A stretch of 5,462 nt of DNA from an uncultured Acidimicrobium sp. (GTDB taxonomy: Bacteria > Actinomycetota > Acidimicrobiia > Acidimicrobiales > Ilumatobacteraceae), in assembly GCA_903895515.1 (NCBI GenBank), contig CAITUB010000266.1, positions 1 to 5,462 of the forward strand, written 5' to 3'. Position 1 is the stretch's first letter; each line of letters opens with the position of its first letter. Both the position numbers and the translations under genes were made by a program. Below are positions 1 through 5,462 of this stretch, piece after piece. Under the pieces are notes generated by a model. That model had not been told where the DNA came from and did not search any database. It was given only the letters and a program-made list of their open reading frames with translations.

Positions 1-2
1 CA

Positions 3-773
3 AAAATCAACAGAGTGGTTGATCCCACCAATGCAGCCGCATATCGAGTTGATTCGATCGAATATTCGAATTTTGCCCTACCGGCAGTAAACAACGGTTG
101 GGCTGCAAAGGATGCACAATTTTTTTCCATTTTGGTGAAACTTCCAACCCTTGCTGCGGTGAAGTCAGCGAATACTGCATCGAGTGGTATTAGCGGCACT
201 GCCACTGGCGCGAAGATTTACTTCCCGACCATGCAGTATTGCGATGTTGCAGGACAAGGTGTTGGAGTCCAAGCTGCTGGTTCAGTTCCTGCAGCAGCCA
301 CTTCGGCTTCTGATGCAAAGTGCACTGCAAATGATCAAATTGAAGAAGTTCTCTTTGATGACTGGACAACCAAAGGCAACACACCAAGTTTGGTAATCGG
401 CACAAGCAACGCTGCAGCAAACGTGATTGAAATTTTGGGCAATGCGCCGACGGTTTCGGCAGCGACCGCTGAGACATATTGCTACGACCCAACTGGTGTT
501 AACCCAGCAACAGCTCGACTTCAAGGCGCACTTACTGCGACACTGCGACCACAAGCTAAGAAACTTGACGTCGTAATAGATGCCTCGCCAATTGATGCTG
601 GCGCTGCATTTACAGTTCAGAATTCGAGCGGGAAAATCATTGCAAGTGGAAAATTGAATGCAAGCGGTGAGTTTGGAAAATCTGTAACAGTAAATAAGGC
701 ATGGAAGCTGCACGCAGGTTCACAAATTCGCTTGTACTTCGGAAAGAATGCAGTCGCAGCTGATCTTGCATGA
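3..773 (+). CDS. Unrecognised protein, 3' part, C-terminal Ig-like beta-sandwich possible
   Basis: This is the last 256 codons of a gene whose start lies before the window. The frame is open from base 3, so the GTG at 15 is probably an internal valine rather than the start. I do not recognise a family. The protein is rich in Ala, Ser, Thr, Asn and Val, has three cysteines (codons at 240, about 333 and about 480), few charged clusters and no membrane segment, as expected for a secreted or surface beta-rich protein. The last 65 or so residues have the rhythm of a bacterial Ig-like domain: AGAAFTVQNSSGKIIASGKL, then a G-E-F-G turn, then AGSQIRLYF. The stop overlaps the start of the CopC-like gene by 4 bases, so the two are probably co-transcribed and may work together outside the membrane. 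The coding call is firm; the Ig-like fold is an inference from pattern only. Confidence 0.8.
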   Translation, partial: KINRVVDPTNAAAYRVDSIEYSNFALPAVNNGWAAKDAQFFSILVKLPTLAAVKSANTASSGISGTATGAKIYFPTMQYCDVAGQGVGVQAAGSVPAAATSASDAKCTANDQIEEVLFDDWTTKGNTPSLVIGTSNAAANVIEILGNAPTVSAATAETYCYDPTGVNPATARLQGALTATLRPQAKKLDVVIDASPIDAGAAFTVQNSSGKIIASGKLNASGEFGKSVTVNKAWKLHAGSQIRLYFGKNAVAADLA

Positions 774-1549
774 TGATAGGTATTTCATTTATCAGAAAGA
801 TCAAATTTGTAACAGCTGTTGCACTGGCAGGAAGTTTTCTTGTTGGTGCAACAGCTGTTGCGCATGCCCATTCGCCGGTAGGGGCACGCACGCCTAGCGA
901 AAATCAAATTGTCACAAAAATGCCTGCGAGTATTTCGTTGCTTGTGCTCGATGAAGGAATTGGCAATGCAAGCGATGACTACATTCGTGTATGGAATAGC
1001 AATGGTCAAAACATTGCAGCAAAGATGTCGGCAGCGCCCGCCACTGATGGAACAATCATTAGCGCTCCCTTACTTTCAAGCACTCCTGGGTGGTATGCGG
1101 CGAATTGGAGTGTTCAGTTTTCAGACGGACATATCTCAAGTGAGTCAATGCCGTCGTGGTGGGCATTTGGGGTTGGGGTAAAAACCGCTGCTGCAAAAGT
1201 TTCGAGGTTTACGTTGCCTTCGTCGTTTGGCACTGATTCTGCAACTTCAATCACTATCTCTGGTCTCAAAGTTGGACTACGAAAACTTTCATTGCCAATA
1301 ATGGGAAACATACGGGGAAGTGTTCAATGGACTTTGGCCGAACCGGTTGCTGCATCGCAGACTCCATTAAAGGGCGCTCAGTTTTCATGGACATTGACTA
1401 ACGATGGAAAATCCAAAACTGTAGGAACCGCCCAAGGAATTCTTCCCGCTGGTGGAAAGTATTTGGTGGTGGTGAGCTATCAGCCGCTAAGTCTCTCGTC
1501 AGCGACTACAACAAAAACGTGGTCGGGCTGGGTGACCGTTTCGCCTTAG
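770..1549 (+). CDS. Secreted CopC-family copper-binding protein with extra C-terminal domain
   Basis: This 259-residue protein starts with a signal peptide: basic R9-K10-I11-K12, a hydrophobic stretch at about 13-31, and an A31-H32-A33 cleavage site. The mature protein would begin with His34. Residues 34-135 read as a CopC domain: HSP start, a P-S-E-N turn, MPASISL strand, GWYAANWSVQFSDGH and a final WWAFGV strand. His34, Asp119 and His121 match the Cu(II) histidine brace of CopC (N-terminal His plus D-x-H). The Met-rich Cu(I) site of some CopC proteins is not evident. CopC proteins bind periplasmic or extracytoplasmic copper, often as partners of CopD. Here residues 136-259 form an additional beta-rich part with no family I know and no membrane helix, so this is not a CopC-CopD fusion. 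The ATG at 770 lies in ATGATG after the overlapping stop; 773 is an equally possible start. No good Shine-Dalgarno is seen, so translation is probably coupled to the upstream gene. Confidence 0.85.
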   Translation: MMIGISFIRKIKFVTAVALAGSFLVGATAVAHAHSPVGARTPSENQIVTKMPASISLLVLDEGIGNASDDYIRVWNSNGQNIAAKMSAAPATDGTIISAPLLSSTPGWYAANWSVQFSDGHISSESMPSWWAFGVGVKTAAAKVSRFTLPSSFGTDSATSITISGLKVGLRKLSLPIMGNIRGSVQWTLAEPVAASQTPLKGAQFSWTLTNDGKSKTVGTAQGILPAGGKYLVVVSYQPLSLSSATTTKTWSGWVTVSP

Positions 1550-1586
1550 GCCATTCCCTGGTGTCCTGTCGTCCGTTCGAGTTTTG

Positions 1587-1605
1587 TACTAGACACTGTC
1601 AAGTA
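1587..1605. promoter_or_regulatory. 19-bp palindrome overlapping the MFS start: probable repressor operator
   Basis: The sequence tactagacactgtcaagta is an inverted repeat centred on base 1596. Eight of nine base pairs match; only 1591/1601 fails. It ends on the A of the MFS start codon. A symmetric site of this size at the start of an efflux-pump gene is typical of TetR- or MarR-family operators. There is no Shine-Dalgarno sequence between it and the ATG, so the transcript may have a very short leader or none, and a bound repressor would block transcription start. I could not find a convincing -10/-35 pair. The regulator gene is not in the window. Operator function is inferred. Confidence 0.5.
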
Positions 1606-3143
1606 TGAATACGCACCCAGACTCCAAAATTCACGACCGCCGCTGGATCATCTTGCTGGTGCTTTGCATCAGCTTGTTCATGGTGGTGGTGGACAACCTC
1701 ATCATCAACGTTGCGCTTCCTACGTTGTCGCGCGAACTTGGTGCATCAACGAGTGGCCTGCAGTGGATAGTTGACTCGTATGCGCTGGTGTTCTCGTGTT
1801 TGTTATTGGCATTCGGTGGCATCGGTGATCGCTTTGGACGCAAAGGTGCAATGCAAGTTGGACTCGTTGCTTTCATGGCGTGTTCAGTGTGGGCATCGTT
1901 TGCAACTTCAACGGCAACGTTGATTATTGCTCGTGGCGCAATGGGCATAGGTGCTGCTGCGGTCTTTCCAGCAACACTTGCAATTCTCATCGATGTATTT
2001 CGTGATCCAATCGAACGCGCAAAAGCTATTGGTGTTTGGTCGGCGGTTTCGGGAATGGCAGTTGCGTTCGGTCCAATTTCAGGTGGCTTTCTTCTTGAGC
2101 ACTTCTATTGGGGCTCCGTGTTCCTCGTCAACGTTCCCATCGTGATCATCGCTCTCGTACTTGGTGCGGTGTTTATTCCAACATCAAAAGACCCAAACCC
2201 ACATGGTCTCGATTTTCCAGGCCTTGCTTTGTCAATCGCCATGGTCGGCTTGCTGGTGTACACCGTTATTGAAGGTCCACATCGCGGATGGTTGAGTGTT
2301 GAAACGCTCGCATCGTTTGCTGGCACATTGGTGCTACTCGCAGCATTTATTAAGCGTGAACTTTCAACGAGTGAACCATTGCTCGATGTGCGTGTATTTC
2401 GTAACGCACGACTTTCTGCTGCAACCGGATCAATCGGCATTGCATTCTTCGTATTGTTTGGATTCACATTCTTGGTTACGCAGTACTTCCAGTTCGTTCG
2501 CGGCTACAGCACGCTGTCGGCTGGCGTGCACACGTTGCCATTTGCACTTGGTGCTGGTGTAACTGCGCCAATCGCTGCGCGACTTGCGTTGAAGTTTGGA
2601 ACAAAGCGAATTGTTTCTCTTGGTCTTACCAACATGGCGATTGGTCTGATCATCATCGGGTTTTGCGAAGCTGACACCGCCTATTGGGGGCCAGTCATCA
2701 TCAGCATGTTGTTTCTTGCTAACGGACTTGCTCTCGTCACTTCACCGGCAACCGATGCGGTGATGGGTGAGTTGCCGCGTGAAAAGGCTGGTGTTGGTTC
2801 TGCTGTGAACGACGTCAGTCGCGAAGTTGGCGGCACGCTTGGTGTTGCCATCAGCGGTTCGGTGTTCGCTTCGTTGTACGGACCAAAGCTTGGAGAATTG
2901 GTAGCCAAGTTCAACATGCCTGCCGAAGCAGTGGCTTTGGCTAAGGAGTCTGCTGGAGCAGGGTTCGCTGTGGCCGAAATGTCACCTACCCCGGAAGCCG
3001 CAGCGGCAGTACGCCAAGCGGTCAGCGAAGCCTTTATGCACGGGTTCCATACGGCTTGTTTCACGGGTGCCGGTGTTGCAATTGCAGGGGCTTTGTTTGC
3101 CTTGAAGTTTTTGCCAGCCCGCAAAACCACAGTTGCCGCATAA
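1605..3143 (+). CDS. DHA2-family MFS transporter (EmrB/QacA type), 14 membrane helices
   Basis: This 512-residue polytopic membrane protein has the length and motifs of the drug:H+ antiporter-2 (DHA2) family, which export drugs or metabolites in exchange for protons. Motif D1 is VDNLIINVALP (29-39), with Leu32 where Thr is common. Motif A is GGIGDRFGRKG (71-81), between helices 2 and 3. A conserved Arg sits in helix 4 (R110). The antiporter motif C is at about 150-178, including GPISGG (156-161) and the W-G-S-V-F-L-V-N-V-P segment. The hydrophilic loop before the last helix (about 425-475) is also typical of this family. ATG 1605 is the only plausible start, giving a short cytoplasmic N-terminus before helix 1; the next Met is inside that helix. 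No Shine-Dalgarno is visible and a palindrome overlaps the start. The substrate cannot be read from sequence. It may be unrelated to the flanking genes, since gaps separate it on both sides. Confidence 0.93.
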   Translation: MNTHPDSKIHDRRWIILLVLCISLFMVVVDNLIINVALPTLSRELGASTSGLQWIVDSYALVFSCLLLAFGGIGDRFGRKGAMQVGLVAFMACSVWASFATSTATLIIARGAMGIGAAAVFPATLAILIDVFRDPIERAKAIGVWSAVSGMAVAFGPISGGFLLEHFYWGSVFLVNVPIVIIALVLGAVFIPTSKDPNPHGLDFPGLALSIAMVGLLVYTVIEGPHRGWLSVETLASFAGTLVLLAAFIKRELSTSEPLLDVRVFRNARLSAATGSIGIAFFVLFGFTFLVTQYFQFVRGYSTLSAGVHTLPFALGAGVTAPIAARLALKFGTKRIVSLGLTNMAIGLIIIGFCEADTAYWGPVIISMLFLANGLALVTSPATDAVMGELPREKAGVGSAVNDVSREVGGTLGVAISGSVFASLYGPKLGELVAKFNMPAEAVALAKESAGAGFAVAEMSPTPEAAAAVRQAVSEAFMHGFHTACFTGAGVAIAGALFALKFLPARKTTVAA

Positions 3144-3150
3144 GGAACTT

Positions 3151-3180
3151 CACCCTCTGAGGGCTTTACCGTTCGGGGTG
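3151..3180 (+). terminator. Weak hairpin after the MFS gene
   Basis: Seven bases after the stop lies ccctc-t-gaggg (3153-3163), a small inverted repeat followed by cttta. An alternative, longer-range stem pairs caccc (3151-3155) with gggtg (3176-3180). Both use the same cytosines, so they exclude each other. The stem is short and the T run is poor, so if this terminates transcription it is probably leaky, and read-through into the amidohydrolase gene is possible. Confidence 0.25.
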
Positions 3181-3197
3181 GAGGCAACTAGCCTGAA

Positions 3198-3226
3198 TCT
3201 CCTTACATAGGCAATCAAAGGGGAGA
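3198..3226 (+). promoter_or_regulatory. Ribosome binding site of the amidohydrolase, possibly paired in a hairpin
   Basis: The purine run aaaggggagag (3217-3227), with core ggggag about 7 bases before ATG 3233, is a strong Shine-Dalgarno and fixes the start. The run tctcctt at 3198-3204 can pair with ggggaga at 3220-3226 (five Watson-Crick and two G-U pairs, 15-base loop), which would hide the site. The ribosome binding site is clear; the control role of the pairing is speculative. Confidence 0.55.
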
Positions 3227-3232
3227 GCCATC

Positions 3233-4078
3233 ATGGCAAGAATCGTAAAAGCAGCATTGTTGCAGACCGATTGGACTGGCGACAAAGAATCGATGATCGA
3301 TAAGCACGAGGCAGCAGCCCGCGAAGCCGCGAAGCAGGGTGCACAAATCATGTGCTTCCAAGAATTGTTTTATGGTCCGTACTTCTGTCAGGAACAGGAT
3401 CCAAAGTATTTTTCATACACCGAGCCAATTCCAGACGGCCCAACCACGAAGCGTTTTCAAGCTCTTGCAAAAGAATTGAACATGGTGCTCGTGTTGCCAA
3501 TGTACGAAATCGTTCAGCCGGGCCTCTACTACAACACCGCAGCAGTCATTGACGCTGATGGTCGCTATTTGGGCAAGTACCGCAAACAGCACATCCCGCA
3601 GGTTCCTGGTTTCTGGGAGAAGTACTACTTCACACCTGGCACACATGGTTACCCAGTGTTCGATACCGCTGTTGGCAAAGTTGGCGTGTACATCTGTTAC
3701 GACCGCCACTTCCCAGAAGGTTGGCGCGCACTCGGTTTGAACGGCGCAGAAATTGTGTTCAACCCATCGGCAACAAGCCGTGGATTGTCCGAATACATCT
3801 GGCGCGTTGAGCAGCCGGCATCAGCCGTTGCCAACATGTATTACGTCGGAGCAATTAACCGCGTTGGTATCGAAAAAGACATGGGTACCAACGACTTCTA
3901 CGGTCAGAGCTACTTCGTAGACCCAGAAGGCAAGTTCGTTGGCGAAGTCGGCGATGCGTTCAAGCATGAACTCATTGTTCGCGATTTGGATATGGACAAG
4001 ATCCGCATGGTGCGCGATCGTTGGCCGTTCTACCGCGACCGTCGTCCAGACGCATATCACGAAATTTCAGAACGTTAA
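3233..4078 (+). CDS. Nitrilase-superfamily amidohydrolase, beta-ureidopropionase type
   Basis: This complete 281-residue cytoplasmic carbon-nitrogen hydrolase has the superfamily catalytic residues Glu44 (FQELFYG), Lys118 (KYRKQHIP), Cys155 (YICYDRHFPEGWR) and the accessory Glu129 (FWEKYYF). Its closest pattern among members I know is beta-ureidopropionase (N-carbamoyl-beta-alanine amidohydrolase, human UPB1). Shared signatures include DGPTT after the first strand, RKxHIP, NGAEI-FNPSAT, LSE-x-x-W and AINRVG-x-E. These differ from D-carbamoylases and N-carbamoylputrescine amidases, which have other residues at these places. It is about 100 residues shorter than the animal enzyme, lacking the N-terminal extension. 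The expected reaction is N-carbamoyl-beta-alanine (or a related N-carbamoyl amino acid) + water to the amino acid, CO2 and ammonia. The next gene makes exactly this kind of substrate, which supports the call. A strong ribosome binding site precedes the ATG. Exact substrate, including D-carbamoyl amino acids, remains open. Confidence 0.88.
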   Translation: MARIVKAALLQTDWTGDKESMIDKHEAAAREAAKQGAQIMCFQELFYGPYFCQEQDPKYFSYTEPIPDGPTTKRFQALAKELNMVLVLPMYEIVQPGLYYNTAAVIDADGRYLGKYRKQHIPQVPGFWEKYYFTPGTHGYPVFDTAVGKVGVYICYDRHFPEGWRALGLNGAEIVFNPSATSRGLSEYIWRVEQPASAVANMYYVGAINRVGIEKDMGTNDFYGQSYFVDPEGKFVGEVGDAFKHELIVRDLDMDKIRMVRDRWPFYRDRRPDAYHEISER

Positions 4079-4096
4079 ACATCACTTCGAGTCATT

Positions 4097-4102
4097 GGGG
4101 GA
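4097..4102 (+). promoter_or_regulatory. Ribosome binding site deciding the hydantoinase start
   Basis: The run ggggga ends three bases before ATG 4106. It supports this start, which also gives the usual hydantoinase N-terminus (a short TLIKNGTVV strand). The spacing is shorter than ideal. Confidence 0.5.
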
Positions 4103-4105
4103 AAT

Positions 4106-5462
4106 ATGGCACGCACACTGATTAAAAACGGAACCGTCGTTAGCCCAACAGGTCGACATCGTGTCGATGTGTTGATTGAAGGCGACACCATTAGCGCACT
4201 GCTTGAACCAGGTCAGGTTGAAGCACTCAACATCACTGCCGACAAGGTCATTGATGCAACAGGAAAGTTTGTTGTTCCTGGCGGTATCGATGTGCACACG
4301 CACATGGAGTTGCCATTTGGTGGCACCAACGCAAGTGACACCTTTGAAACAGGAACCAATGCAGCAGCATGGGGTGGAGTAACCACCATTGTTGACTTCG
4401 CTGTGCAACGCAATGGGGAAAACGTTCAAGAGTCGTTGAAGACGTGGCACAAAAAGGCTGAAGGCAATTGCTCAATTGACTATGCATTCCACCAGATCAT
4501 TGGTGGCATTGATGATCAAGCCCTTGCCGACATGGACTATTTGGTGAAGAACGAAGGCATCACTTCCTTCAAGTTGTTCATGGCTTACCCGGGCGTTTTC
4601 TACAGTGACGATGGCCAAATTCTGCGTGCGATGCAACAGGCAAGCAGTAACGGCTCCACCATCATGATGCACGCCGAAAACGGCATTGCAATTGACGTGT
4701 TGGTGCAGCAGCACATTGCTCGCGGCGAAACCGATCCGAAGTATCACAGCTACAGCCGTCCAAGTTTGTTGGAAGGCGAAGCAACCAGTCGTGCAATCGT
4801 GTTGTCAAAAGTTGCAGGCAACGTGCCGTTGTACATCGTGCATATGTCCGCATCAGAAGCGCTCAACGCACTTGCTGAAGCACGTCACGAAGGCTTAAAC
4901 GTGTTTGCGGAAACATGCCCGCAGTACTTGTACATGACACTTGAAGATCACTTGGCTCAGCCAGGGTTTGAAGGTGCAAAGTATGTGTGCTCGCCGCCAA
5001 TTCGTAGCAAGCATGACAAGCACAATCACCATGCAGACCTCTGGAAGGGCTTGCGCATGAATGAGCTTGCAGTGGTGTCAACCGACCACTGTCCGTTCTG
5101 CATGAAGGATCAAAAAGAACTTGGCATTGGTAACTTCTCCAAGATTCCAAACGGCATGGGCTCGGTAGAGCACCGTATGGAACTTATTTACCAGGGCGTT
5201 GTGCAAGGTGAAATTTCACTCGAGCGTTGGGTGGAAACCTGCAGCACATCACCAGCCCGCATGTTCGGCATGTATCCAAAGAAGGGCATCATTGCTCCAG
5301 GATCAGACGCCGACATTTTGGTGTGGGATCCAAACGGTAAAACCAAAATTGGAATTAACGACAAGCACCACATGAACATGGACCACTCTTCGTGGGAAGG
5401 TTTCAAAGTGGACGGCAAGGTAGACACCGTGTTGTCACGTGGAATGGTCGTTGTCGAAAAAG
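4106..5462 (+). CDS. hydA: D-hydantoinase / dihydropyrimidinase, 3' end cut by window
   Basis: The frame is open from ATG 4106 to the window edge: 452 codons plus one base, with no stop. Family members have about 460-480 residues, so only a short tail is missing. It is a cyclic-amidohydrolase TIM barrel with the complete binuclear metal site: His64 and His66 (GGIDVHTH), Lys156 (SFKLFMAYPG, the carboxylated lysine), His189 (MMHAENG), His246 (IVHMSASEA) and Asp327 (STDHCPF). Tyr161, five residues after the lysine, and the SPPIR (296-300) and KIPNG (346-350) segments match the substrate-binding residues of known D-hydantoinases. The N-terminal and C-terminal parts form the usual beta-sandwich. 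It opens dihydrouracil, dihydrothymine or 5-substituted hydantoins to N-carbamoyl amino acids. It lies 27 bases after the N-carbamoyl amidohydrolase gene, almost certainly in one operon. Dihydropyrimidine versus hydantoin specificity cannot be settled here; allantoinase and dihydroorotase are less likely given the motif match. Confidence 0.94.
   Translation, partial: MARTLIKNGTVVSPTGRHRVDVLIEGDTISALLEPGQVEALNITADKVIDATGKFVVPGGIDVHTHMELPFGGTNASDTFETGTNAAAWGGVTTIVDFAVQRNGENVQESLKTWHKKAEGNCSIDYAFHQIIGGIDDQALADMDYLVKNEGITSFKLFMAYPGVFYSDDGQILRAMQQASSNGSTIMMHAENGIAIDVLVQQHIARGETDPKYHSYSRPSLLEGEATSRAIVLSKVAGNVPLYIVHMSASEALNALAEARHEGLNVFAETCPQYLYMTLEDHLAQPGFEGAKYVCSPPIRSKHDKHNHHADLWKGLRMNELAVVSTDHCPFCMKDQKELGIGNFSKIPNGMGSVEHRMELIYQGVVQGEISLERWVETCSTSPARMFGMYPKKGIIAPGSDADILVWDPNGKTKIGINDKHHMNMDHSSWEGFKVDGKVDTVLSRGMVVVEK

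Noticed and set aside
15..17. GTG at 15 as the start of the first gene
   Set aside because: The frame is open to the window edge, no ribosome binding site or signal peptide follows, and the sequence after it reads like the interior of a protein. The gene most likely begins upstream.
1563..1604. A sigma70-type promoter for the MFS gene
   Set aside because: The best -10-like hexamer (tgtact, 1585-1590) matches only four of six positions and no reasonable -35 lies at the right distance, so I report only the palindrome.
1587..1605. Reverse-strand ttgaca within the palindrome as the -35 box of a divergent promoter
   Set aside because: No -10-like hexamer occurs at 16-18 bases beyond it, and the sequence leads into the preceding same-strand gene rather than to a divergent gene.
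2105..2467. 120-codon reverse-strand reading frame opposite the MFS gene
   Set aside because: It lies antisense to conserved transporter sequence, including the end of motif C, has no recognisable domain and no plausible ribosome binding site.
2681..3187. 168-codon reverse-strand reading frame opposite the end of the MFS gene
   Set aside because: It lies antisense to a well-supported transporter, has a low-complexity Ala/Pro/Ser/Thr composition and no family resemblance. It is a shadow of the coding strand.
3165..3194. Promoter for the amidohydrolase operon (tttacc ... tagcct, 18-base spacing)
   Set aside because: The -35-like box matches four of six consensus positions and the -10-like box is poor. 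This is within what chance gives in an 89-base gap.
4082..5427. Several reverse-strand and alternate-frame reading frames across the hydantoinase
   Set aside because: All overlap a continuous 452-codon frame with every metal ligand of the hydantoinase family in place. The alternates are Cys/His-rich shadows.

Overview
The window is densely coding. Five genes, all on the + strand, follow each other with gaps of at most 89 bases; the first and last run off the ends. The organism looks bacterial and most probably actinobacterial with a moderate G+C content. The reasons are a 14-helix DHA2-type MFS pump, a secreted CopC-family protein, a short-leadered or leaderless-looking start on one gene, and the closeness of the last two proteins to the hydantoinase/beta-ureidopropionase pair of Actinomycetota. 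That assignment is inference from gene style; no rRNA or other marker is present.

Region 1 (1-1549): the 3' part of an unrecognised protein, whose tail resembles a bacterial Ig-like beta-sandwich, overlaps by 4 bases a secreted CopC-family protein. The CopC-like protein keeps the copper 'histidine brace' (His directly after the predicted signal cleavage site plus a D-G-H motif) and carries an unassigned C-terminal half of about 120 residues. The overlap suggests translational coupling and a shared extracytoplasmic role, possibly in copper handling.

Region 2 (1550-3143): a 55-base gap ends in a 19-bp near-perfect palindrome that overlaps the start codon of a DHA2-family MFS transporter. This looks like a repressor operator controlling an efflux pump.

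Region 3 (3144-5462): after an 89-base gap with weak hairpins comes a nitrilase-superfamily amidohydrolase of the beta-ureidopropionase type. It is followed 27 bases later by a D-hydantoinase/dihydropyrimidinase that lacks only its last residues at the window edge. Together they catalyse consecutive steps: the hydantoinase opens the cyclic diamide (dihydrouracil or a hydantoin) to an N-carbamoyl amino acid, and the nitrilase-type enzyme removes the carbamoyl group as CO2 and ammonia. This is the lower part of reductive pyrimidine degradation or a hydantoin salvage route.

No RNA gene, mobile element, CRISPR array or long intergenic stretch was seen. The enzymes and the pump belong to known families. 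The least explained parts are the first protein, the C-terminal half of the CopC-like protein, and the two possible regulatory sites upstream of the pump and the amidohydrolase.
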